Positions 22,497 to 35,972 of a stretch of 64,000 nucleotides of DNA are shown here, one piece after another. Source of the DNA: Glandiceps talaboti (Eukaryota > Hemichordata > Enteropneusta > Spengelidae); the NCBI RefSeq assembly GCF_964340395.1, contig NC_135555.1, positions 26,792,725-26,856,724 of the forward strand. Reading direction: 5' to 3'. Each line of letters begins with the position of its first letter. Position 1 is the first letter of the stretch. Made by a program: the position numbers and the translations under genes. The notes beneath the pieces are model-generated. The model worked only from the letters and a program-made list of their open reading frames with translations. It was not told the origin of the DNA and ran no database searches.

Positions 22497-22983
22497 CTGT
22501 AGATGATTTTGTCACCGGCAGTTCATTTGGCTGTTGAAGCTGAGGTTCTGAGGCACTCTTCTGACAACTAGAGGCCTTCTTCTGTTCCTTATTCCCTGAT
22601 TTTTTCCGGCTTTTCTTTTCTAATAGCACAGGACCTATGATTTCTTGCCAGGACATACGTTCTAATCCTGCTTCAGTACTAACAACACAGTGTTCGAGTA
22701 CCATACGATTTTCATCTGGATTCAGACTATGAAGCCATTCCATTGTAAATAAGATCTCGTAAGTTTCCTGCGGAATCAAAATGCTGTGTATTCGTCCATG
22801 GTACACATATGTAAGTGCTAACAATATAGTTCCAGGCACGGGTGATTTCAACTGAAGGTAAAAATCTCCAGTCTTTAGACAGTCATCACTGAGTTCCAGT
22901 AAGTGTACAATGACTCGGTCTTCAAAACACAGTGGCCATCCCTCATCCTTGGGTTTCCGTTTTCCTTGGATCTGGAACTGCAA
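22497..22983 (-). CDS. Coding exon, conserved N-terminal domain of ARHGEF40/PLEKHG4/KIAA1755-like protein
   Basis: This exon is 487 bp, entered in phase 0 and left in phase 1. The acceptor is CCTTTCCAG at 22984 and up; the donor reads ACAG then GTTTGT at 22496. It encodes 162 codons plus one base. In order they show a basic linker (QGKRKPKDE), EGWPLCFEDRVIVHL, CLKTGDFYLQL, an ILFTMEWLHSLNPDE segment, CVVSTEAGLERMSWQEIIGPVLL, and a Lys/Ser/Gln-rich tail. EGWPLC, GDFYLQ, the FT.EWL..IN block and a W..I..P block occur in that order in human ARHGEF40 and KIAA1755 as I recall them, which makes the family call fairly firm. The first codon is TTG (Leu), internal to the protein and not a start; reading past the donor meets a stop within three codons. 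The tail after LLEKK is low complexity and probably disordered. The intron separating it from the previous exon is about 20.3 kb and holds the largest arrays in the window. Confidence 0.88.
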
Positions 22984-23159
22984 CTGGAAAGGAAACCAGT
23001 GAGTTCATAAAATGAGAACAGTAACTGTTTTATCTTACACTCAGTTTACCCCTGAAACATGATCATCATGTGTGAACTCATTATTGTCATAACTGTATTT
23101 AAGCATGTTGTTCAGAATCACTTCAAATATAAATGTTTCAAAAGTTGTAGAATTTAAAT
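22984..23159. other. Intron sequence upstream of exon 22497-22983
   Basis: Holds the acceptor CCTTTCCAG. Nothing else is recognised. Confidence 0.5.
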
Positions 23160-23985
23160 CCAGCAGCCCTTCAACCTGTCTCTATCTACATTGATAACCT
23201 ACATGTAACTGTAGTAGTGAATTCTCATAACTGATGTCATACCAAAATCCAGCCCTTCAAACTCTCTCTAGGTACACAATGATAGCCTAGTAGTGAATAC
23301 TCATAACTGATGTCGTACCAAAATCCAGCCCTTTAAACTCTCTCTATGTACATTTGTACAATGATAGCCTAGTAGTGAATACTCATAACTGATGTCGTAC
23401 CAAAATCCAGCCCTTCAAAGTCTCTCTATGTACATTTGTACAATGATAGCCTAGTAGTGAATACTCATAACTGATGTCGTACCAAAATCCAGCCCTTCAA
23501 AGTCTCTCTAGGTACATTTGTACAATGATAGCCTAGTAGTGAATACTCATAACTGATGTCGTACCAAAATCCAGCCCTTCAAACTCTCTCTATGTACATT
23601 TGTACAATGATAGCCTAGTAGTGAATACTCATAACTGATGTCGTACCAAAATCCAGCCCTTCAAACTCTCTCTATGTACATTTGTACAATGATAGCCTAG
23701 TAGTGAATACTCATAACTGATGTCGTACCTAAATCCAGCCCTTCAAACTCTCTCTATGTACATTTGTACAATGATAGCCTAGTAATGAATTCTCATAACT
23801 GATGTTGTACCTAAATCCAGCCCTTTAAACTCTCTCTATGTACATTTGTACAATGATAGCCTAGTAATGAATTCTCATAACTGATGTCGTACCTAAATCC
23901 AGCCCTTCAAACTCTCTCTATGTACATTTGTACAATGATAGCCTAGTAGTGAATACTCATAACTGATGTCGTACCTAAATTCTCC
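23160..23985 (+). repeat. 82-bp minisatellite, about 10 copies
   Basis: Unit begins ccagcccttcaaactctctc and ends ataactgatgtcgtaccaaa. The second copy is shortened. The later copies share paired changes (taatgaattc, acctaaat), pointing to local spread. Confidence 0.96.
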
Positions 23986-25456
23986 AATACAAATCAAAGG
24001 CATTTTATTCACACTGTAGGGTCAAATTTCAAATTACTCAGTGGCTAGCTCCCTGTATGGTATACGAACAGCTGGAGCACTTCCACATGTCTCCCACTTT
24101 CACCAATGATGTCATACAGTTAATGACATCACAATGATGATTCACAATGTTATGTTAATTACATATTTTCATAAGTTATCACTCATATTCAGAGATACAT
24201 TTCTTTTCAGCTTTTCAGTCTTTAACTCAAAAGTAGTTGAAATTAATATATTTTCACTTCTAATATCTATTTCATCATGAACAGCAATACAGCATTTTTA
24301 GTATGGTTTCCAAGAGGCAATTTTATTATATCATTTATACATTACATGTTTTTTTAGACTTAAAACTCAGAAAATGGTTAAAACTGTTTATTTCACCTCA
24401 TATTGCATCTTTAACATGGACTGCTGATGGTAACTTTCTCAAGATATTTAACGACATTGACCTGGTCCTAACTGTTAATTGGGAATCATTCCCTATTGGT
24501 CTTTATAAAACCTATATTCATCTCCACTCTATGAATACCAGATCGATTCACAAGGACTTCTAAATTATAACCCACAGACTTTTCATACTGTTACGTTATC
24601 TCGTACATAATTTCTTGAGATAGTAATGCAAGTCTCTAGGCTTCATGAATTACGACCATACATCATTACATGTAACTGAATCCTTTCATAAAGTCTACCA
24701 TGTAGAGTTCATCAACTGTTCATATCACAGAAATTGGCAATGAAAACACTTCATAATTTGAGTCACCCATCATTTTCATTTCCGGTTATGGAAAACACAC
24801 TGTGTAGTTTTCCTGTCTGAATAATAAAATCTGAATTGCTAATGATTGTGTAAATTCTTTTGTATAAAGTCTGTTTGAACCTCGATTCATTAAATTTTCC
24901 AGTGTTTTTGGACATGTATGCACATTTCCCATTTCACACATGTATGATGTAGCATAACTTGAACCCAGAGACAATGCATACATAATGTACATGAAACACA
25001 ACTTTCAACTTGGCTCTCAGGCTTTGTTGAGGTATGACCAGCTAATGAAGTATCTCAACATCTCAGTCAACAGGCTAGAAATGTTGTCTGAGTTAACATG
25101 GCAAGTCAGATTGCTAAATCTTTGGGCTATCAATATAATAACACTGAAGAGCAAAAACACTTTTTTAGGATAAACTTGCTGTCAATGTTTATTTTAAATT
25201 TCCTTTATATGAGCTATATAACTATAATATCACAAACTTAATTTGAAACAAACATAACCAATGACTTTGGATCTGCTAACATCAATCTGTGAATTGGCGT
25301 AGAGTAAACATTTTGAAAATATTTGAACACCATACAAAATGAGGCAGTTAGAGTTTAATGAATACTGCATGTGATGTACTGACAAGATAAGCATGGGACC
25401 AGTACTGAATACAGTTATCTTTGTTCACACTGGATACAGCTATGACTAATTATAAT
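23986..25456. other. Intron sequence, nothing recognised
   Basis: AT-rich. Short ORFs (24303-24563, 24985-25173, 24786-25001 minus) lack family motifs and flanking splice evidence. Confidence 0.4.
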
Positions 25457-28400
25457 TCACATATACGGATATTGGCTTGTCTGTATTTATAACTGACATA
25501 TATGGATACTACCTTGTCTGTATTTATAACTGACATATATGGATACTGGCTTGTCTGTATTTATAACTAACATATACGGATATTGGCTTGTCTGTATTTA
25601 TAACTGACATATATGGATACTACCTTGTCTGTATTTATAACTGACATATATGGATACTGGCATGTCTGTATTTATAACTGACATATATGAATACTACCTT
25701 GTCTGTATTTATAACTGACATATATGGATACTGGCTTGTCTGTATTTATAACTGACATATATGGATACTACCTTGTCTGTATTTATAACTGACATATATG
25801 GATACTGGCTTGTCTGTATTTATAACTGACATATATGAATACTACCTTGTCTGTATTTATAACTGACATATATGGATACTGGCTTTTCTGTATTTATAAC
25901 TGACATATATGGATACTACCTTGTCTGTATTTATAACTGACATATATGGATACTACCTTGTCTGTATTTATAACTGACATATATGGATACAGGATTGTCT
26001 GTATTTATAACTGACATATATGGATACTACCTTGTCTGTATTTATAATTGACATATATGGATACTACCTTGTCTGTATTTATAACTGACATATATGGATA
26101 CTACCTTGTCTGTATTTATAACTGACATATATGGATACTACCTTGTCTGTATTTATAACTGACATATATGGATACTACCTTGTCTGTATTTATAACTGAC
26201 ATATAGGGATACTACCTTGTCTGTATTTATAACTGACATATACGGATACTACCTTGTCTGTATTTATAACTGACATATATGGATACTACCTTGTCTGTAT
26301 TTATAACTGACATATATGGATATTGGCATGTCTGTATTTATAACTGACATATATGGATACTACCTTGTCTGTATTTATAACTGACATATACGGATATTGG
26401 CTTGTCTGTATTTATAACTGACATATACGGATACTACCTTGTCTGTATTTATAACTGACATATATGGATACTACCTTGTCTGTATTTATAACTGACATAT
26501 ATGGATACTACCTTGTCTGTATTTATAACTGACATATACGGATACTACCTTGTCTGTATTTATAACTGACATATATGGATATTGGCTTGTCTGTATTTAT
26601 AACTGACATATATGGATACTACCTTGTCTGTATTTATAACTGACATATACGGATACTACCTTGTCTGTATTTATAACTGACATATATGAATACTACCTTG
26701 TCTGTATTTATAACTGACATATATGAATACTACCTTGTCTGTATTTATAACTGACATATATGGATACTACCTTGTCTGTATTTATAACTGACATATATGG
26801 ATACTACCTTGTCTGTATTTATAACTGACATATATGGATACTACCTTGTCTGTATTTATAACTGACATATATGGATACTACCTTGTCTGTATTTATAACT
26901 TACATATATGGATATTGGCTTGTCTGTATTTATAACTGACATATATGAATACTACCTTGTCTGTATTTATAACTGACATATATGAATACTACCTTGTCTG
27001 TATTTATAACTGACATATACGGATATTGGCATGTCTGTATTTATAACTGACATATACGGATATTGGCTTGTCTGTATTTATAACTTACATATACGGATAC
27101 TACCTTGTCTGTATTTATAACTGACATATATGGATATTGGCTTGTCTGTATTTATAACTGACATATATGAATACTACCTTGTCTGTATTTATAACTTACA
27201 TATATGGATACTGGCATGTCTGTATTTATAACTTACATATACGGATACTACCTTGTCTGTATTTATAACTGACATATATGGATACTGGCTTTTCTGTATT
27301 TATAACTGACATATATGGATACTACCTTTTCTGTATTTATAACTGACATATATGGATACTACCTTGTCTGTATTTATAACTGACATATACGGATATTGGC
27401 ATGTCTGTATTTATAACTGACATATACGGATATTGGCTTGTCTGTATTTATAACTTACATATACGGATACTACCTTGTCTGTATTTATAACTGACATATA
27501 TGGATATTGGCTTGTCTGTATTTATAACTGACATATATGAATACTACCTTGTCTGTATTTATAACTGACATATACGGATACTACCTTGTCTGTATTTATA
27601 ACTGACATATATGGATATTGGCTTGTCTGTATTTATAACTGACATATATGAATACTACCTTGTCTGTATTTATAACTTACATATACGGATACTACCTTGT
27701 CTGTATTTATAACTGACATATATGGATATTGGCTTGTCTGTATTTATAACTGACATATATGAATACTACCTTGTCTGTATTTATAACTGACATATAGGGA
27801 TATTGGCTTGTCTGTATTTATAACTGACATATACGGATATTGGCTTGTCTGTATTTATAACTGACATATATGAATACTACCTTGTCTGTATTTATAACTG
27901 ACATATATGGATACTGGCTTTTCTGTATTTATAACTGACATATATGGATACTACCTTGTCTGTATTTATAACTGACATATATGGATACTACCTTTTCTGT
28001 ATTTATAACTGACATATATGGATACAGGATTGTCTGTATTTATAACTGACATATATGGATACTGGCTTGTCTGTATTTATAACTGACATATATGGATACT
28101 ACCTTGTCTGTATTTATAACTGACATATATGGATACTACCTTGTCTGTATTTATAACTGACATATATGGATACTGGCATGTCTGTATTTATAACTGACAT
28201 ATATGGATACTACCTTGTCTGTATTTATAACTGACATATATGGATATTGGCTTGTCTGTATTTATAACTGACATATACGGATATTGGCATGTCTGTATTT
28301 ATAACTGACATATATGGATACTACCTTGTCTGTATTTATAACTGACATATATGGATACTACCTTGTCTGTATTTATAACTTACATATATGGATATTGGCT

Positions 28401-30302
28401 TGTCTGTATTTATAACTGACATATATGGATACTACCTTGTCTGTATTTATAACTGACATATATGGATACTACCTTGTCTGTATTTATAACTGACATATAC
28501 GGATATTACCTTGTCTGTATTTATAACTGACATATACGGATACTACCTTGTCTGTATTTATAACTGACATATATGGATACTACCTTGTCTGTATTTATAA
28601 CTGACATATATGGATACTACCTTGTCTGTATTTATAACTTACATATATGAATACTACCTTGTCTGTATTTATAACTGACATATACGGATACTACCTTGTC
28701 TGTATTTATAACTGACATATACGGATACTACCTTGTCTGTATTTATAACTGACATATATGGATACTACCTTGTCTGTATTTATAACTGACATATGTGAAT
28801 ACTACCTTGTCTGTATTTATAACTGACATATATGGATACTACCTTGTCTGTATTTATAACTGACATATATGGATACTACCTTGTCTGTATTTATAACTGA
28901 CATATGTGAATACTACCTTGTCTGTATTTATAACTGACATATATGGATACTACCTTGTCTGTATTTATAACTGACATATATGGATATTGGCATGTCTGTA
29001 TTTATAACTGACATATATGGATACTACCTTGTCTGTATTTATAACTGACATATATGGATACTACCTTGTCTGTATTTATAACTGACATATATGGATACTA
29101 CCTTGTCTGTATTTATAACTGACATATATGGATACTACCTTGTCTGTATTTATAACTGACATATATGGATACTACCTTGTCTGTATTTATAACTGACATA
29201 TACGGATACTGGCATGTCTGTATTTATAACTGACATATATGGATACTACCTTGTCTGTATTTATAACTGACATATATGGATACTACCTTGTCTGTATTTA
29301 TAACTGACATATATGGATACTACCTTGTCTGTATTTATAACTGACATATATGGATACTGGCATGTCTGTATTTATAACTGACATATATGGATACTACCTT
29401 GTCTGTATTTATAACTGACATATATGAATACTACCTTGTCTGTATTTATAACTGACATATAGGGATATTGGCTTGTCTGTATTTATAACTGACATATAGG
29501 GATATTGGCTTGTCTGTATTTATAACTGACATATATGGATACTACCTTGTCTGTATTTATAACTGACATATATGGATATTGGCTTGTCTGTATTTATAAC
29601 TGACATATATGGATACTACCTTGTCTGTATTTATAACTGACATATATGGATACTACCTTGTCTGTATTTATAACTGACATATATGGATATTACCTTGTCT
29701 GTATTTATAACTGACATATACGGATACTACCTTGTCTGTATTTATAACTGACATATATGGATACTACCTTGTCTGTATTTATAACTGACATATATGGATA
29801 CTACCTTGTCTGTATTTATAACTTACATATATGAATACTACCTTGTCTGTATTTATAACTGACATATATGGATACTACCTTGTCTGTATTTATAACTGAC
29901 ATATATGGATACTACCTTGTCTGTATTTATAACTTACATATATGAATACTACCTTGTCTGTATTTATAACTGACATATATGGATATTGGCTTGTCTGTAT
30001 TTATAACTGACATATACGGATACTACCTTGTCTGTATTTATAACTGACATATACGGATATTGGCTTGTCTGTATTTATAACTGACATATATGGATACTAC
30101 CTTGTCTGTATTTATAACTGACATATACGGATATTGGCATGTCTGTATTTATAACTGACATATACGGATACTACCTTGTCTGTATTTATAACTGACATAT
30201 ATGGATACTACCTTGTCTGTATTTATAACTGACATATATGGATACTACCTTGTCTGTATTTATAACTGACATATATGGATACTACCTTGTCTGTATTTAT
30301 AA
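25457..30302 (+). repeat. 37-bp minisatellite, about 131 copies (4.85 kb)
   Basis: Unit gtctgtatttataactgaca plus tatayggatactacctt. Two main classes differ at the end of the unit, ACTACCTT versus AYTGGCWT. At the left edge they mostly alternate, giving a 74-bp dimer. Further in, a run of units is duplicated at 370-bp spacing (compare 27011 and 27381). No long ORF is possible because of in-frame stops in each unit. It lies entirely in the 20-kb intron. Confidence 0.98.
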
Positions 30303-32583
30303 CAATCAAAGTTAAAACTGAGTTTGCAAACTAAATTACAATGAGTCGGGTTGCTTGAATTTCCATGCTACTGTTTACAGTATGAGTGTGGTTGTGCCCA
30401 CCCATCTTGGACAGATGGTACTTATCTCTGTTTTTGTTGATGAAATACTTGTTTGAATATGGCTACATTTAGACATGTTTGACCATAAAACCTGAAAAGT
30501 ACTTTGCAAATTCCTGTGCAATGTTCTAAGAATGCTACAACAGTTTCTATACTATTAAATGTAAATCACAGTAGTCATCCCAAATAAATCAAAATGGCTG
30601 AACAAAAGACAAGATCTGAAGGAATGTTTGAATAAGTTAAACGAAAATGTGAATATAAACATTGGAAGCTATGTATTTGAATTTGCCCTGGAAAGAATGT
30701 GCAATGAACCATTACAAATCAGACTAATTCTTCTTGATTGTAACAGTTACAGCATATGTCAACTTATTTGATGAAAGAAAATAGACTGAAACTCACTTGA
30801 TAAAACATTTGAAATATAAATATTAGTCCTACCTTGCTATTAGTTATCCAGATTTGTCTTAGAGTTTATGACCAGGTTCTGACAACTGATCAACCAACTA
30901 TGCATGTGTTGTGGTGGACAGTCAAAACATGACGCATTCCTACTTAAATAGACTCTACCATTCTATGACAGGTAGGGCTAGGATTGATATGGAGGGACTG
31001 TACAGCATTCACCTTGTCCTTGGGGTCAACTGTGATTGCTGAAATCTCCACAGAATGATGACATTATTTGGTTTGTATAACACAACTAATCTGTAGTCCA
31101 TGTAATACTGGGGTTACTGACTTAAGGTACCACTTTCACAGAATGTAATTTTATAAAGTCAAAACTCTTTTGTGTTACTAAAGACAATATATTTACATTG
31201 TTTAAAGTTACACCCATGTCATGTTTCTAATTATACTGTACACATTATTTGAATATGAATTGTATCATTTGTGATCACCAAAAGACCTTTTGTTAATGTA
31301 GTCAATATCTCACTCTTTACTAATGCTTTACTCAATTCTAGTATAACTGTTAGTCAATTATTAATCAATTAAGTGGTAAGACTATACATACTTACACAAA
31401 GGTAAAAGTTGACAAGGATTTTGTAAGTTTTTCTTGTTTTTACATGTGCTTGGTCAGTTTCTTGCTTCACTTCTCATATACATTGTATATTCATTCAATT
31501 TTCAGGTTGAGTTCACCAGGAAATAAAGGACAACATAATTTATGACAAAAAAAAACTTTGGACTTTTGTATTGCACCCCAAAATATGATTATAGATGTGA
31601 TGCAGTAAGTTGTGAAATACAGGCTCTCTAGTAATAAATAAACTGACATTTGTGTCCAATATGAATATATATATCATATGCCAATGCAGTTAATTTTAAC
31701 AACTACAATTTAGTCCACAATTCACGTCAAGACAAATATGGTCACATTTGAATTAATAACTACAGATCAAAATCAAGAAAAATATTGTGAGATACACAAA
31801 CAAATTTTCAAAAATAGCACCACTGGTGTTGTAGCACAACTGTACAGTTGTTAAAAATGTTTATTCACATGCTGATTCAAGCTAAGTATACAAATTCAAT
31901 TTATTGAAGATAATCTAGTTGCCTATCCAGCCATGTTGTTATCTTTGCAATATACACGATCATGTGGCTGTTGCAGGGGCCGGCTCAAAGCATTCAGCAG
32001 CTGTAGGACCCAACCGACACTCATAATTGCCGACCTTGAATCAGAGCTTACAGACCGTAACTACTTGTCCCTCCCCTTGTGTTAATCCATCTGTCACCTA
32101 AGTTTTCTATCCATCCATGCATATTGGCAATGAACTAGAAAAATGTCTTTGAGAAAAGAAGAATGTAGAGGAACATTAATTACAATAATGAGAAATATTA
32201 TATTTACAAAAACAAAGTGTGAACTAACTACAGCTGATGCTATACATTGATATCTGCATGTATGGTAATGTGTGAATTAGATGGCAAACATGAATAGACA
32301 CTGTAGACTTTCAACTAGCATTTTTCAACGTCATCAAAAAAGTATAACATTAACAGACTCATATTTATACCTATTGACAAAGTGGTGATATTGTGTCCAA
32401 TCATTAGTTTTCTGTTCAATTTTACCCTGAAAACAGTTTTAGTTAGTAGTTTGACAGTGAAAGCCTCTATTTTCCAACATGGCAGGTAATGACATCACAA
32501 GCTATCGCCAGATTTTGGAGTACACAATAGTATAGCAAGTCTCTGCGTATCAGGAGATTTTGGACGGACGGACGGAGACAGAC

Positions 32584-32630
<47 letters not shown>

Positions 32631-33683
32631 CTTTGCCATACCTATAATAACAAATAGCAATAAGCCAAGGAAATAAAGATAAATAAATAAATCAAGCTGT
32701 ATTCATCACATAATATTTTAATCAGATTGGGTGTTGTAGTTCCAAATGACTCAATATTGTCAGACAACTTTAAATAGATATTGAACATTACAAAGGATGC
32801 CTAAAAATAAACCTGGCTATCATGTTATTTTTGTAATATGGCATTCCGAAAGTTCTGTCACATCATGCTGGTTAATTGGAACTACTGTCACTCCATGCAC
32901 AGAAGTTACCCAATACATAAATACTTGAAGCTACCATGGTATGTCTGTTCTAAAATACACCCACAAGTTGTGCTTATAATCTACACATCAGTATGATGCC
33001 ATGCTTGACCTTTCGACCCTTACCATGTAAGCCAATCAAAGCACACCCACAAATCTCAGCAAACCAAAGCAAACTAGTTACTGAGAGACTGAAGCATAAA
33101 CTTCCTTGGAACAAAAGAAATCAAAACATTGCCTTTCCAATCCCAGCTCACTTGAAGTAAAGTTATCCTGGCATTGAGATCCCAGCTATATCACAGCCAC
33201 TTCGGTCTGTACAAAACACAGGTACAGGCCAGGTACATGCAGGTATAGACTGAATATTTTTTGGATTCACAGTCACATTAGGATCCAAAGAGACGCTATC
33301 TGTTTATATTGTTTTCATGGCAAATTTAAAGTATAAACTTCCTTGGAACAATAGAAATCAAAACATTGCCTTTCTGCCAAAGTTCTCCTTTGTCAAAACT
33401 CTGACTCTGTTGATGTTTTACTAGATAAAGTAAAGGTAACCAAATACATGTGATAATGTTCAGGTACTCTTTTGTCAGGGTATACAACTGATTTAAACCG
33501 GGTCATCATGTCCGCACCAACAAGTAATGGTTGCTTGATGGAGTAGTTCTCCTGGTGATCAGCTTTATTGTTCACAGACTATAATTTTGTCTGAAATGAT
33601 GTGACACTCATTGAGATCCCAGCTATATCACAGCAGCTCATTTCAAGTGTCACTTTTGAGACATGATAACAGCCCATTGTAAG
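30303..33683. other. Intron sequence; only short repeats recognised
   Basis: A 3.4-kb stretch with no coding signal. A GACA/GACAGA microsatellite lies at 32562-32630, and the fragments at 31806-31850 (gcaccactggtgttgtagca) and 31935-31970 (gttatctttgcaatatacac) belong to the repeat family of 53660-54300. Positions 33350-33683 include a short minus-strand ORF with no recognised motif. Confidence 0.45.
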
Positions 33684-35431
33684 CAGTGTGTGACTACTGG
33701 TCATAAGGACCGACATGTAGCAAATGCTGCTGGTCCTTAAGGAAACTGCTGGTCCATACTCAATGAAGTCCACGTTCACGACCTGTATCTACATCACCCC
33801 CCCCCCCCCACTTACTTACAGATCAAATGATTTTGAACTTTAATATGATACAACATATGTTGTGATATAAACTAAAATAAAAGATAGTATGATGAATTGT
33901 TTACTATCCACTTTTACATGTATTTCATCAATCTGTTCTTACAATTGAAAATTTCCACTTACAGAGTCAAAAAATAACATGTTTAAAGTTTTATACACTT
34001 CGAACAGTAAACTTTACAACAGTGATTATTATATGGCAGAAAAAGACGCATGCGCTGAATGCGAAAATGAGTCTGAATGTCTAAGGCATTCTGATTAGTC
34101 AAGACACAAATAATTAGATAAATTCAACCAATCATGTGTTTGCTAACATATAATTTCATAAAGTAAACACTTTATGGTATGCTACGTCATATGTAGACAT
34201 ATCAACATTGACAACAACACATGTAGCAGGCTAGCTCAGTCGCTTGACTTAACCTTGAACGAGATGTCGAGAGTAAAATAGGTAACACAAGATCAGATTC
34301 ATGTAGGTGACATTGGATATATCTTTGAGTAAATGTTGTTATTTACTCCGAATTCGAATTGGTCATAAGCAGGGGTAGGTAACAAATATTAGTCTAGAGC
34401 ACGATCGATATAGTGACAAGTACAAATATAAAAGTTGCGGGAAAATTCTACATAGTACCTGGTACAAGTCGTTTAGTTACAAGCAAAGTCTATATTGCGA
34501 CGAACACAAAGTCCTGATTTTCCCAGCGTCCATTGCGCATTCAACATGGCGGCAAGCCAAGTAACATCGACAATCCTGATGGTAAGAATCAGTCAATTTC
34601 TACTACAAAAAATCGAAAATATGTATTCCTATAGCATGCGGAAGAATTGGTTGGAGGAACAACAGGGCAAATTTCATTGATCGATTCCTACGTTTGTGGG
34701 AGGAGTTAGCGAAAAACTTTTTCTACCGACGGATGTCCAATTGTAAGACAATGCATGTACATACGTACTTATTGAACCACTGATCTTCTATCAGCGTACT
34801 GTGGGGTTTGTTTGCTGGCTGGCTGGCTGTAAATACTGTATGCTTTACTTTTTACATAGAATTTGCAGGCAACATATGGGTTTGTTATTCTGTCTACATA
34901 AAATATAATAGTACTACTGTCAATATTGTACATGCATTCGTATAGGGACGTGTGTTTAGAATAGGACATCTGTCGGTAGAAAAAGTTTTTCGCTAACTCC
35001 TCCCACAAACGGTGGAATCAATCAATGAAATTTTCCCTGTTGTTCCTCCAACCAATTCTTCCCAGAACGCACGCTATAGGAATATGTATTTTCGATTTTT
35101 AGTAGTAGAAATCGACTGCTTCTTACCATCAGGATTGTCTATGTTACTTGCCGCCATATTGAATACGCAATGGACGCTGGGAAAATCAGGACTTTGTGTT
35201 CGTCGCAATATAGACTATGCTTGTAACTAAACGACTTGTACCAGGTACTATGTAGAATTTTCCCGCAACTTGTATTTTTGTACTTGTCACTATATCGATC
35301 GTGCTCTAGACTAATATTTGTTACCTACCCCTGATAAGGACTGATAAGTTGTTGTAATTCTGAAAAACTGTCGGTCCGAACGGAAATCTGTTGGTCTCAG
35401 ACCGAAGGACCGGCGTTAATTTCGCACGCTG
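33684..35431 (-). mobile_element. hAT-like transposon, copy 2 (inverted, internally deleted, split)
   Basis: A perfect 8-bp target duplication ATTGTAAG flanks it (33676-33683 and 35432-35439). Read on the minus strand it starts CAGCGTGCGAAATTAACG and ends in CACACTG, as copy 1 does. After removing the nested foldback element about 779 bp remain. Copy 1 has an extra 785 bp or so (about 19620-20400), so copy 2 is an internally deleted, non-autonomous form. A C run lies at 33797-33808. Confidence 0.9.
34370..35333. mobile_element. Foldback DNA element, 964 bp, nested in hAT copy 2
   Basis: Two arms of about 365 bp (34370-34737 and 34968-35333) are reverse complements with few mismatches, around a 230-bp spacer. 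Ends are CAGGGGTAGGTAACAAATAT and its complement. The pentamer ATAAG is duplicated (34365-34369 and 35334-35338). The uninterrupted equivalent at about 19225-19240 in copy 1 confirms the insertion point. Arms contain CAACATGGCGGCAAG, AATTGGTTGGAGGAAC and CTCCTCCCACAAACG; no protein is encoded. Confidence 0.93.
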
Positions 35432-35497
35432 ATTGTAAGACATCCCTGTCAAAGCTTAGAAGGCATTTAAGTGAAAATTTGGGATTCACGTCCAAAT

Positions 35498-35604
35498 AAT
35501 GTTTTGACTATGTCACACTATGTGTAGAAATTTTCATTTGATACTATAAAAATGTTTTGACTATGTCACAGTATGTGTAGAAATTTTCATTTGATACTAT
35601 AAAA
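35498..35604 (+). repeat. 53-bp tandem duplication
   Basis: aatgttttgactatgtcaca onward to ttgatactataaa is present twice with one difference. Confidence 0.9.
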
Positions 35605-35972
35605 CCACAGTCCATGAACGTTCATTTTCATATATTTTTCCTTGTTTATAAAGTTTGCAACAATTCATATATTTTTCCTTCAAACCTACATTTCAAATAA
35701 CTATCTTCGATAAAATGATAATTTCCTTCATAAAAGCTGGTTAACTGATAAGACACTACTGCATACTTCTCTAACTTTTTGTGTGAAAGTGTTGGATGTT
35801 AATATGCTGTACCGCAAGGAGTAAATATGCTGTTGGTAATAACTTTGGCTTTATGTACACCTCACATTGAATTTCACTTTCAATAAATATACTTTCAATA
35901 TTTGTGAAGCAAACAAACAGACTATACATAGTCAACAAACCTAACCTTTTCAAAACTTCTACTTTGTACGTT
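35605..35972. other. Intron sequence, nothing recognised
   Basis: AT-rich. Confidence 0.4.

Noticed and set aside
22489-22983. Treating 22489-22983 as a complete 164-residue gene starting at TTG
   Set aside because: The first codon directly follows a splice acceptor, the stop lies just past a donor, and both neighbours fit as exons of one protein.
23160-23985. CRISPR array
   Set aside because: The whole 82-bp unit repeats with no variable spacers, in a eukaryotic intron. The same applies to the 36-, 37- and 44-bp arrays.
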